The notes beneath the pieces were generated by a model, which made no database searches, was not told where the DNA came from, and saw nothing but the letters and a program-made list of their open reading frames with translations. The translations under genes were made by a program, and so were the position numbers. Shown here piece after piece: positions 24,601-35,702 of a stretch of DNA of 64,000 nt. The stretch's first letter is position 1. Every line of letters begins with the position of its first letter. Source of the stretch: Lojkania enalia (taxonomy: Eukaryota; Ascomycota; Dothideomycetes; Pleosporales). The DNA is taken from NCBI GenBank assembly GCA_010094045.1, contig ML986578.1, positions 558,001 to 622,000 on the forward strand. Direction: 5' to 3'.

Positions 24601-27359
24601 GTGGAGAACTGCTAAAGTATGCTTAGCAGAAGAGTTTATTAGTTCAGAATACTATCAAGTGACCTATTCTTTCACACTTGTAGCGCGTGCTTAAGCCCAC
24701 AGATATGTATATGCACATCCTCTATATACCTAGATAGATATAATTCAAGCACAATATTTTGTGTTTCCAACTTCCAGATTTTGCCGCCTTCGGAACCTCG
24801 TGTAGAGAGTGTCGCCGTGACGGCGCTTATTCGCACCTCCCTAATAATATCTCGTTTGTGCAACGTTGGACTGATGACGAGCAACTCATGAAGTGCAATT
24901 CGTAAACGCATAACATATCATGCAACAAGTCTATCGAAGTCATAGTCGGTAAATCTTATGCGAGGATAGTAACACGTTTAGATTTTCATAATTAGTGACT
25001 CGTGTATAGTTTGTATCCTAAACTCAACAAATTGCATTTTGCTACTACAACATCAGCCACATAAATCTTGCCCCAGAATTATGCCAGCGGGGTTTTTGCT
25101 AGTTTGGAAACATTAAATCGATATCTCTCACTATTACAAGTCGACTCCATTCCCTTCCTGAAATAAATGAAGGGGTCTTCGGGATAGAATATGTGCGGCA
25201 GATTTGCAGCTTCGGCCGGACAACACACCTTTGCATTGCCCCGTTTGTGACTAACATGGGACTATTTCTCTATCCGTAATAAAAGCTAGCATGAAAGAGA
25301 TTATCTCGCATACGTGTTCCATTCCATGAGATGAAATAGGTTAAAATAGAAATAAGTCCATATGAAGAAAGATACTAAAAGCACCATTCGTGACATAGAT
25401 ATATCAGTTTAGCATTAAATCCAGCGAAGGATATACTTGGCTAATTCGAATCCGGACCTTCTTAATGGAGCAGATCGCCATGATCTTAGTGATGGAATCA
25501 GTTTTGAGATGGACAAAGTTAGCTTCTCTAACTGAGAGGCAGTCCCCAGAAGAAGGGGAGATATCAGCTACATCCATTTCGGCCCAACCTTATTCGGTAT
25601 ATTGGCTCGCCTCCTGAGTTCGTACTCAATAGCACACTGAGTTATGTGTCGTTGGTAACCAAGTGAGAAATAGACTGCAGCCGAAGACGCGGTGGTGGAT
25701 TGAACAGCTTTTTGAGAGGTAGGTGGATCGGTGATTTCTTTCAGAGCTTATGTCAACGGTTTTTCTCGTATAGCAAGCTTCTACATTGACTACTCCTAAG
25801 GACTCTTTGTGGGTAACAGTGTCCTCTTTGAGCTCCTAATCAGCTTTAACCTCCCCTTCGTTTGAAGTACAGTAATTCCGTTGCTAACGTTGATATTGAA
25901 ATCATCTAGTATCATAAGACCTTGCTCGCCGATGCCATAGCATGGTAACAAGGGAACAGACATGAACATAAAGCGTAGGCATAGGGGAGCGTAACTCACC
26001 ATCTGCACCTGCCACTTCAACCTCTATAATATCTGTGCTCTCAAGATCCACGCTCTGGCCTGATGTATCATCCCCGAGAGCCATATCGATAACCGTTTTG
26101 CCAAAGTTGCTGTGAATAGTACTCAAAGATATCGACAAGAGCAAAGAGCTTCTGCAAGAAAACCATGATGAGTCTGTGTCTTCGTTTTAAAATTTTATAG
26201 TAGGCGCTTTTGAGAATATTTAAAACAAAACAGAGAGGTCAACACGTGGACTCGGAATCCGAATCTGGCAAATAATCGTGAGAGTATCCGCCTCAATCGT
26301 CCCTTGTCTATTTAGTGTTGTGAATTGTGTTGTTAGTGAGCGGGTGATTGCGGGAATGTTGGTTGATTGTCGAGTGCTGATAGTGATCCGAATGCACAAA
26401 CCGCCTATCTTTGTCGCTACATCCATATTCAGAAAGATAGGGCTTTGCATCGCTAAGGACAAGAGTAACGTTCGAAGAGCTCGGTGATTTTAAGTTTGAA
26501 AATTGTTAGGATCTTCTGAAAACGCCTATATCATAGAAAGAGGTAAGGTAGTCATAGGTCTTTCGGATTACGTAGCGATTCGGCCGGGGATAGAATATAT
26601 CAATAAAATTAAGGCCACGATTTGAGGGATAAGCAGATGACACTGTAATTTTTAAAGAAATATTAGCCTTTTAAACTTGGGCAAACATTGTTCGTTTGGC
26701 TCGATGACTCCTAGAAAGAGCGAGCAGTGGTGGAAGTCCTGGCAATCCATTAGAAAGGTCTTGCCTACTAGCTGTTACTATCAGAATAGCATCTGATCCG
26801 GTTAGTACAATTGAATGGATAATAGAAAAATGATATTGAAACAACAGGAATATGTTGTCAAAGTTGATAAGGAGAAAGCCTAAACAAGCGATAGGATGTC
26901 TCAGTAAACGGCAACTAAACGATGAAATTTTGTGAGACAGCGTTTCATCGCAGCACCAATCCATCCCATAATTTGTTCGATATTTCTAGGTTATAGAATG
27001 ACACCGGTGAAAACCCGAAAGGCGATAGAAGGGAGCGATAGAGGGACTGTGGCTGGGTGTGGCTTAGCGGACCTTGGCACAATGTGCGGCGCGATTCCCT
27101 TCCCTAAATCTACGCCCGCGCGAATGGGCTCACAACTCCACAGCACTCTTTCCTTCCCACCCCCAAATTTGTCGTTGCAGCCGTCTAACGTCACCGGTTA
27201 GGTTTCCTAACCGGCGCAAAAGCTCCAGCAACATCGGAAGCGCATCCTGAGGCGCTGCTACGCCGCTGCTCGTCTTTATTTGCGCGTTTCCCGGGTCGTG
27301 TCGCGTCCTGTCCATCGCTTACCACTATTCCCACCGTATCGTGAGCGGAAGCGTTCAAA
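21640..27359. other. Gene-poor region, 5.7 kb
   Basis: No confident gene. From about 21.7 to 24.3 kb the sequence is GC-rich with overlapping open frames on several frames. From about 24.4 to 27 kb it is AT-rich. A short TATG-type repeat lies near 22461. One candidate two-exon fragment on the minus strand (25796-26190) is listed separately. The last 200 bases before 27360 hold the THO1 promoter. Confidence 0.45.
25796..26190 (-). other. Possible small two-exon coding fragment
   Basis: On the minus strand a frame rich in Asp/Glu/Ser (containing VIDMALGDDTSG and DIIEVEVAGADG) ends at a GTGAGT donor near 25999. After an AG it can continue in frame as LMILDDFNINVSNG and run to a stop at 25796. 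The composition is protein-like, but no start codon, signal peptide or family resemblance is certain, and the proposed acceptor is weak. It may be chance or a decayed gene. Confidence 0.2.
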
Positions 27360-28196
27360 ATGGTTGAGTACGCGAAGATGAAGAATGCTGAGCTGGAGGC
27401 GATACTCAAGGAGCGCGGTCTTCCCGCTGGCGGCAAGAAAGCTGACATGGTGGACAAGATTGTCAAGGATGACGAGAAGAGGGCTGCCGAAGCGAAAGCT
27501 CCCGCTGCGAAGGTGCTTGCCGAAGACGAGATTGACTGGTCAGATGACGAGAACGAGACCGAGGCCGCAAAGCCCGCTGTTGCAGCGCCCTCCGAGACGA
27601 AAGCCGCCGAGTCAGCCGCGACCGTTGCCAAAGCCGGTGGAGAAGGACGCGCCCCCAACTCGCAAGCCGTCCCCAATCAGAAAGCAGATGTTGATCCCGC
27701 CAAAACCGACAATCTGACAGTAAAGTTGTCCACCGAAGAGAATATGGCAAACGAGAGTGCGAAGGCCGAGGAGAACGAGGTTCCCATCGACTATAGCCGT
27801 GGTCTTGCTGCGTCCAATATCGACGAGGAGATCGAAAAGCGCAAAGCTCGTGCTAAGAAGTTCGGCTTGAACATTGAGAATGATGAGGGCCTCAAGAAAC
27901 TGGAGCGCATGAAGAAGTTCGGAGAGTCTGGACCACCTAAGGGCTTGGATGAGGCGCTTCCGGAACGAACCCGCAAACGGGGACGTGAAGGCGGCGATGA
28001 CAGCGGCAGGAACAAACGCCGTGGAGATAGATTCGGTGGACGTGGTGGACGTGGAGATAGGAGGCGAGACAATCGTAATGACCGCAGGGAGGACAAGAGT
28101 AAATCGAGCAGCGGCGCCGCGGGCTGGATGAGCGAGGCAGATAGGAAGAAGGCTGAAGCCAGGAAGAATAGATTCGCTCCCGCGGCTACTGCCTAA
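27360..28196 (+). CDS. THO1: SAP-domain mRNA biogenesis/export factor, THO1/CIP29-like
   Basis: A single-exon gene of 278 residues. Residues 3-37 form a SAP motif (KMKNAELEAILKERGLP...KADMVDKIV), a helix-extended-loop-helix fold that binds nucleic acid. An acidic, Ala-rich linker follows. Around residue 160-210 is the conserved C-terminal box of Tho1/MOS11 proteins (EKRKARAKKFGL repeated in weaker form as KKLERMKKFG), which contacts RNA and the DEAD-box helicase Sub2/UAP56 in known members. The tail is Arg/Gly-rich (about 220-250) and ends in a WMSEADRKKAEARKNRF segment. The protein should act in the nucleus in cotranscriptional mRNP assembly. The symbol is given by family; orthology with yeast Tho1 is inferred from the domain order. 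No intron is seen, unlike most neighbours. Confidence 0.9.
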   Translation: MVEYAKMKNAELEAILKERGLPAGGKKADMVDKIVKDDEKRAAEAKAPAAKVLAEDEIDWSDDENETEAAKPAVAAPSETKAAESAATVAKAGGEGRAPNSQAVPNQKADVDPAKTDNLTVKLSTEENMANESAKAEENEVPIDYSRGLAASNIDEEIEKRKARAKKFGLNIENDEGLKKLERMKKFGESGPPKGLDEALPERTRKRGREGGDDSGRNKRRGDRFGGRGGRGDRRRDNRNDRREDKSKSSSGAAGWMSEADRKKAEARKNRFAPAATA

Positions 28197-29393
28197 AACC
28201 TATCCTGAATTCTTTATCCATTCTGGGCGGATTTCATGGAAACTTGAAGATTACTTTTACTTCCACTACTTAAGCAAATGCGGCGTGCAGGCGTAGGGAC
28301 GAGATTGTCAGCATCCTGTACAACAGATTTCATCGATCGGGTTCGGGCAAGATTGAACAATATGGCAGTTTGAGCCTGATCTCTCTTTTTCACAGACAAT
28401 TCTCGAGGAATACAGTTATACCATGTCATGGAGCACGATTCTTCGTCAGTCCGATTTGCATACCCTCGCGCTGCTTGAACTGCTAGAGATCTCGGGCATT
28501 TATAACGCGGCAATACCGCGTCAGCCTTAATCCAATACCTTGTGCCTTATGATCCATTCCGTCTCCCCAAAAAGTACCCTATTCCGAACCACACGTAATT
28601 TCTGTACTTCGGTGGAGGACTTAAGGGCAATTGCCTAACGGTTGTTATCCGGGCAATGAGACCTGTTCTGGCTGGCGTTCATTAGGTATGATAGTCCAAG
28701 GGCTTTCACCTCCTTAGACTAATGTTGACTATAGTTCGATCATGCATTAAGCTTCTCTTACTTTTCGATAGCTTAATTGCACACTGCAACGATCTCTAAG
28801 CGTTCCTCAACCCTTCACGCTGTATTTTGGTTGGACTCTATCCTATGCTTGTCTAGTTACGATACGAAACATATTAGAGATGGCTCTGAGAGCCTTCACC
28901 GTCTAATTGAATGAAGTGAATGAAGTTCAAATGGAGTGCGGAAGCTAGCCAGGGGCCGCTCATCACGATACCCAAAATGAATTTAGCGCCCAATATGCCG
29001 ACCTCGGTCTCTCCCCGCACAGCGAAGACGGGCGGGGAACAGCTTAGAAATTGTCATGATGTTTGTCGGCACTGCGATCTATTCTAGTGCGTGATTCTTG
29101 CTAGGATAAAAGCCTCAATGCCCCACAGCAGTGATGTTGGTGCTTGTCCGCCTCGCCTAGTATCTCTAGATGCCTACTGTCCCTACTGAATCTCCCCACT
29201 CTCCCACTTTTGCTAGATCCGAGGTCTAAATATCCGTGGTCCCTGCGACATCCAGAACAGCACAGCGAATTGCCCATATAGTCTAGAATATATATTAATA
29301 TTCTGCATGCTCATATTAGCTGGATCCGAGGCTTGATTATCGGTAGCAAAATTTGTAGCGCTCATAAACGCAATTCTACATTTGTAATCACAC
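28197..29393. other. Intergenic region, no gene recognised
   Basis: A gap of 1.2 kb between THO1 and the MFS gene. A roughly 100-codon frame on the minus strand at 28214-28513 has no recognisable features and overlaps the expected THO1 3' UTR. Confidence 0.5.
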
Positions 29394-31179
29394 ATGTCGT
29401 CTTCGTTAGACTTTCAAGAGAAGAAAGCCCACGAAGGTATTATAGCAGACCAGCAGCAAGACAGATTATCGACGCAGGAAATAGGTGACGAGGAGCAGCA
29501 AGATAGAGACTCGCCGGCGGGAGATGCCTTACCTCCGCCTCCTGACGGTGGCCTCCACGCATGGCTAAAGGTCTTAGGCGGCTTCTTGATCTACATAAAC
29601 ATCTGGTTCGTCAAACCAGACGCTTCGGAGATCTATGAGTAGGGCTGACTTGTGTTAGGGGCTTCACACTAGCCTACGGCGCCTTCCAAAATTATTACCA
29701 GCATGCCTTCTTGTCCTCCTCTGATCCCTCAGCAATATCATGGATAGGCACTATCCAAGCCTGGCTTCTTATCACAATAGGTATTCTCTCAGGTCCGCTT
29801 TTCGATCTCGGGTTTTTCCGATCAATGCTTTACGTGGGAAATTTCTTGGTGGTTTTTGGTGTCATGATGTTGAGTTTGTGTGAAAAATACTGGCAGGTCC
29901 TCCTTGCGCAGGGATTGTGTATGGGGTTGGGTGCTGGACTGTTGTATATCCCGAGTCTAGCGTTGGTGGGAATATGGTTTAGTAGGAAAAGGGCGATTGC
30001 GATGGGGATTGTTATGAGTGGGATCGCTGTCGGTACGTTACGTCGTTCTCTGGCAAGATTAGAATTTTTTTTTTTTTAATTTTTTTTTTCTCGTTTCTGT
30101 TTGACTTGTTATGGTAACTCCTTTCCATTTACATGTATTAAAGTTGGTATTGTGCTGTTTGTCTCTCATTAAGAAACTATGCGCTGGGCTAATCTGAAAC
30201 AGGAGGAGTGGTCTATATCATCATGTTCGACCGGCTTGCAAAACGCGTCGGCTTCGCCTGGGCTATCCGCGTGCTAGGCCTCCTTGCCCTCGTATCCGCT
30301 CTATTATCCTTCCCAGCCCTTCTTAGTGGCTCCGGCATGCTCGCTCGACCCCGAAAAGCGCGTGCTCTTTTCGACAAGACAGCGCTCAAAGACAAACTAT
30401 TCATCCTTTTCACCTGCTCCACCTTCTTCAACTTCTTGGGGTATATCGTCCCGTATTTCTACATCCCGGCATATGCGCAGGACAAACTCGGTACTTCAGG
30501 GAGTAGAGCACAATATATGCTTGTTATTAGTGTTGCGGCGAGTTTCTTTGGACGATTAGGGTCAGGGGTGATGGCTCATTATCTCGGGAGTATCGTCACA
30601 TGGGGTTTGTGTTCGCTGACGAGCGGGATTTTGGGCTTGTGTTGGATAACGATCGAGAGTGAGAGGGCGCTGGTTGCATTTAGTGTGCTCTGGGGTACGT
30701 CCGAATTCTCACCTTGCAGTTCAAGTGGAATCATTACGAAGGAATGTTTGCTCAGATGATCTTCTACCGAAACGCATACCTTGCCTCGGAGTAATAACGT
30801 CTTCGTAGAGGTTCAGGTTGTTGTAGTCATCCTTCGTTCCCCTCGCAATTCACAAGTTTGTATCCCAGTGGAATGAGGCTGATATAGCACAGGATTCTTC
30901 TCGGCAGCTCTCGTTACCCTTCCCTCTGCTGCATTCGCAAGTGTAACTCCTGATCTTTCGCGCCTTGGAACCAGGCTGGGTATGTCATGGGGCGTGTCGT
31001 CGATCGCGACGCTCATTGGGGCTCCGATCGCAGGAGCACTACTCAAGACTAAAACAGGGCGGCCGGATTTTCTGGGTATACAGCTCTGGAGCGGCATTTT
31101 TCTGTTGTCGGGTACGTTATGGTTGTGCGCGCTCTGGATTAGCGCTAGGAGGGTTCTCCGGACGGGGTGGAAGATATGA
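29394..31179 (+). CDS. MFS transporter of the monocarboxylate type, four exons
   Basis: Exons 29394-29605, 29659-30032, 30203-30694 and 30893-31179 join in frame to 454 residues. A hydrophilic N-tail rich in Gln/Asp/Glu ends in PPDGGLHAWLKVLGGFLIY, a typical opening of fungal monocarboxylate-transporter-like proteins (SLC16-like; yeast Mch and Esbp6 relatives). TM2 to TM5 follow with GLGAGLLYIPSLALVGIWFSRKR, and the second half has GTRLGMSWG and GAPIAGALL motifs near TM10-11. The introns of 170 and 198 bases are longer than elsewhere in the window; the first of these contains a poly-T stretch. Transport of a small organic acid or another amphiphilic metabolite is possible, but yeast relatives often do not move monocarboxylates, so the substrate is open. 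No partner gene is apparent beside it. Confidence 0.88.
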
Positions 31180-34100
31180 GGGAGTATACCTTAAGAGATA
31201 GTCAATAGATGTAGACTTATATAACATGATTTCCATATCTGTGACCCTAGCTGTAGTTTCATACGACCTGATATAAGCTGTTGGTTCCCCCTGAGCGTGT
31301 CTACCAAGGTGTCTGGTTGACTTCCGTAGGCGGTATCGAGCCATAACAATTCTCCCCGTAGATGTGAAAAGCGGGAGCTAAGGACTACGGCTCAATCGAC
31401 TTGATGAAGTTCAACGTTTCCAGTTATTGAGATCTGACCGTGCCATTTTACTCGACATTGGGGTCTTGTAGTTGGCTAGACGCGTCGCTGAGTCGACCCC
31501 TGGCCCTCCTGAAACCCTCGAGTCACATTTATGGATTGTAGAACCGAAAGAAAGTATTGTTTAACCTGCGCTATAGAGAATAGGAGTGGTTTCCTCATCT
31601 AGACGACACTAGGGATTCGCTGACCTTAAAGATGCGTGCAATAAGCCTTTGGGTTCGTATCCTGTGATATCTGGGTATCAAGCCCAATGAAGTCCATAAT
31701 CAGGGTATTCGAAGTGATGAGCTGCTCAAGTAGTGCCTTAGACAGCGCCCTACGGTGTATTACTTCTCATCACGGTGTTTTGCTGATTCGGTCCTCAGGG
31801 CTCGGCAATTTGACGATTCCGCCACAGGCTTCGGAGCAAATCCAATGCATATATATAGTGATATATTGACAAAATGATAGCTAAAATACTATGGTTGGCA
31901 TGTAAAAAGGGAGGATGCACTAAATAATGAATCTGTCGATTGCTCGTCAAGAAATAGTGAGAGCTAGTATAGTAAGGTCAATTAAAGGCAGAGCAGAAAA
32001 AGTATATTACAAATTGAGCGCGACACGTAAGGATGTAACACGCCAAGGTTACGACTCATCTCCAATGGCTGATGGCAATGCAAAACCTGATCTATTCTTT
32101 CAAAACCCTATAGTCGCTAAACAGTCGCTCTTCCTAGAGCTGCCCGCAGCCGAATAAGGCAGCTAGCGCATGCCAGACATGGTGAGCCGGGCCCATAATT
32201 GGCGATGCTCTACACAAATAACGGATACCCCTCTTTTGGGTTCTCAAAATGTCCTCATGCATCACCCGATAGCGCGGATGGCTCGAGCTTGTTGGTAACC
32301 ATGAGGTTAAAATAACCTTTTCTGCCGTTTCGCGCAGCCCAATTCAACTGCTGTGACCCAACGTCCTAGAGATATTCCAAGTGGTTGCAAATTTCCGGGG
32401 AGATGGTAGGCTTCCCGCGTGGTACGATGTCGTGCATGAACGGTGTAGGGGTGCAGTCTTTCGAGCGCCTCGCATCCGTGCGTATATTAAGTAACTCAAG
32501 ATCTTATAGGCAAGACCTTTGGGTCTCTAGAAAATTTGAAGCCATAGATAACCTTCGTGGCATGGTGGCTCCGAATCGCTGGAGCTCTGGTGGAGGGGAG
32601 CGTTCGTTCGGTTTGCAAATCGGCGATCTTACAGCCCAACTCGGCTTGCCAGACGGAATCGGAAATTTTTCTGTCGGACGCAATCCGATCGGTGTTGTGG
32701 CAGGATTACAGCCTCGCTTTAGAATACAAGTTGCCGGCAATCACGCGGTGATGCTGAAGAGATCTCCTAGCGAAGTCTGGCTTCGCTCTGCAGCTGAATC
32801 TGGATATGGACGAGGAGGTTGAGTTAAAGTTAAGGCTAGCATAGACCTTACACCAGGAGAAACTTCATAGTCAATCGGAAATAAAAGAGAGTTTACACAG
32901 AGGGGAAAAAACAGGGAAATGAATTGCAACTAGTAAATGTTCAGCTCTTGCAATACTCATGTAGCTAGTCACTTACGCCTGCGCACGAAAAAGAGTTTCT
33001 AAAAAGGTCGTGAGTAAAAGGTGACGAGAAATTTGAAAGAAGTTTTCCTACCAGGCGCTCCTTTACCATTGTGTCTGCCGCTACAGCGCCGGCAAAACTA
33101 CGATCTTCAAGGTATTCGCGATGCATACCGAAGCAAGTGGTAGCAAAGATCGGGCTGACTTGTGAGAGCTGACAGCTGCATGCTGCCACTGGGCAGACAA
33201 CCGTGCACCTTTGACCAGGCTCCAACGATAATGCAGAGCCCTAAAACGAGCTTCTAGTTAGCTACTTGCGTTCGGAGTAGCCTAGATGTGATCATATCCA
33301 TCATAACAAAGCCTAGGATATTGGTAGTGGACTAAAGCCCGGCGCCCACGCGGCGATCGTGTGTGATAGATGTTGTGCAACCTAACCCGCCATGCTTTTG
33401 ATCGCGGAGAAAATCGAACTCTCTGCGTAGTCAGATTGGAGAACGCCTATTTTTCTCGCTGGAAGGCAGGATTGGCCTTAGTCTGATTTTTGCCATGTGC
33501 CATACTCCAGGTTGGGCCCGTCCCACATGTGACGAAGCCAGAAGGTCCACATGAGGTCCATGGCGCAAGTGCAGGGATGAGAATTCAAGGCTCTCTGACC
33601 TGCTTCCTTGACAGGTCTATCCCTCGTGGGGGACCCTCATGCCGCACAGGCGCGAAAGTCTGCAGCCGACGAGCGAGATCACTAGAGCTCGAGTCATCAA
33701 CTACTTTTTTTGGTAGACCTCACGGACAGACACTCGGGACAATCCTCGGGGAGGTTGCACGGTTCTATGATTACAATAAGGCTTTTGCCGTTTGCAGATC
33801 GTCGAAGGACCTAATCGCTTCATGAGAAACGCGCAGCATGGAAGCATCATAATCGATATTCCCCGACTTAGCAAATAACCAGGGCCGAACAAATCCGACA
33901 ATGGACTATGTGAGATAAATGAATAGAATACATGCCCTTGAAGTAAATCCGTCGAGAAGACGGACGGGTCAGTAGAGGAAAGGTCAACAAGTGGCCTGGA
34001 CGGCGACGAACGCGGGCACTAGACCCGACCTGCCTATCCGATCTTGAAGCATATGCATGGCTTTTATGAGGGGCGCCATTTGATTTGCTAGGGCTGGCCA

Positions 34101-34247
34101 ATGCCATATGAAACGCTGTAGATATGGTTTGCTAAAGGAAATAATGCATACGTACGGACCACCGGGGAGCCGGGTTAGAGCTTCAATGGCTGGATGATCA
34201 CGTCAAGCGACGGTTAGGAAATGCGAGTGAGGGATCATTTGCATTTC

Positions 34248-34278
<31 letters not shown>

Positions 34279-34729
34279 GCCCAGAGTGCCACAAGCTGCC
34301 CTAGTCATCAGTCATCTTCAGGCGATTCCGCCCACCGTTACAGCACATTAGGGGCAACTTTACGATATTTCAGAGAAATTGTCCTATTCTACGCTAATTA
34401 CTGGATGTCCAGAGTCCATATTTGTAAAAGAGTGAGTACCACGACTTTCCCGGAAGAAAATTGAAGCAGGAGCGCAATAATCAAGGTTGAACAATACGAA
34501 AGGCCATCGATGCCAACTAGGCGGACCAAGCGACAACCGCAGAAATTATGCATGCATTTGTGCCTCCTGTAGGAAGCTCCTTCGAACTACTTCCGTGGCC
34601 GATATTGAGAGTTCCTTGGATATCTGATAATACGTCGTTATACTCAGATCTTAGCAACCGTTTCCATCAGAACCAATCAATATTTTCCAGAAATACAATA
34701 TTGCAGGGCCCCTCGAGCTTACCCTAGAT
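31180..34729. other. Gene-poor region, 3.5 kb
   Basis: No gene recognised. Open frames such as 32385-32822 (plus) and 32965-33225 (minus) are not supported by motifs or exon chains. A T17A14 homopolymer palindrome lies at 34248-34278. Confidence 0.45.
34248..34278. repeat. Poly-T/poly-A palindrome
   Basis: About 17 T are directly followed by about 14 A, forming a perfect self-complementary tract with no loop. Homopolymer lengths may be inexact. Confidence 0.85.
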
Positions 34730-35702
34730 CTATCTAGATCCATTCACGATCGCAGGTGGCTGGACCTGCCCTACGACTTGGACTTCTGTATCGAGTCGGA
34801 CATTGATCGTTGTGCCCATATGCTGCCGACGATTAAGATGCGTCACAGCATACTGCGCCTCCTCTTTTGTTGCAAACTTTGCTGTTGCTACTCCTTTGAA
34901 TGCTCCAGTCCTTGGGTCCCGGTGTAGCTTAGTCTCTACAGGCTGCCCAACGCTACTGACGAGCGTAATAAGATCACTCGGGGTGACATTATAGCTAAGG
35001 TTATTGATGAAGATGCCTCTGGCTTCGGTAAGCATTGCTCCGTGGCGAAGATTAACGGGAATGCCACTTGTGCTCGCTGAATACATTGGTATCTGCGGGA
35101 CCGCTGATTGCATTGGCGCTGCATGAGGTTGGAAGGTCGGTGTCGTGTACGCCGGGATTTGCGGGTACACAGCATAAGAATATATCGTCTGGGTAGGAGC
35201 AGTATACTGTGGCGTTGAGTGGCCGGCATGGGTTCTAGCGATGTATTGATTAACACCCCCAGCATCAATTCCGGATCGATTTGGCGAGTGACTCCGTTCT
35301 GGTAGCCCTGGGAAACTTGGAGAGCAATTGCACTTCAACAATCGAAAATTACTACTCGTCCGTGAAGTCTTGAAGATATGGACAAGCACTCCTCTTTTAT
35401 TGGCGTAGTGATCTAAATTTGTTTCAGGAGCTTGAATGTCATATGTCGCAGAGCAATCACGTACCGTACGCAGTGTCTGCGTCGTTTTTCTTGTCAATTC
35501 TACACCAGCCTTGCATCTCCCCTCTCCGGGGGCCGATCATTACATCCGTCCAACCAGGCTGATGCACTACGACCTTCCGAGTTTGGTCTTTGAATTCTTG
35601 CCAGTCACCCAGAAAGGGAGCATAGTGAACAGACCCAGATACAATCAACATATAGTTCTCGGTGGTATCAGATTGCCCACTCCAGGGGCCAGAGGCAGCC
35701 AT
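34730..35702 (-). CDS. RNA-binding protein with two RRM domains, two exons
   Basis: Exon 1 (35702-35465) and exon 2 (35412-34730) join across a 52-base intron to 306 residues. The second RRM near the C-terminus is canonical: RNP2 as IFINNLSY and RNP1-like as KGVATAKFA, with the helix AQYAVTHLN. The N-terminal part fits a degenerate RRM: GDWQEFKDQTRKV as helix 1, GEMQGWCRI as the RNP1 strand, KKNDADTAYDHY as helix 2 and VLVHIFKT as strand 4; this last part spans the intron. A Pro/Tyr/Gln-rich linker separates the two. Such proteins bind mRNA or pre-mRNA in nucleus or cytoplasm. Fungal relatives include small RRM proteins without an assigned pathway. The start ATG at 35702 is the first in the frame; an upstream exon cannot be excluded. 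Confidence 0.85.

Noticed and set aside
27191..27676. Minus-strand frame of about 160 codons over the THO1 start
   Set aside because: Ala/Ser-rich reverse reading of the charged THO1 coding sequence; no independent support.
32385..32822. 145-codon plus-strand frame
   Set aside because: Competing frames are open on both strands, and no domain or splice support was found.
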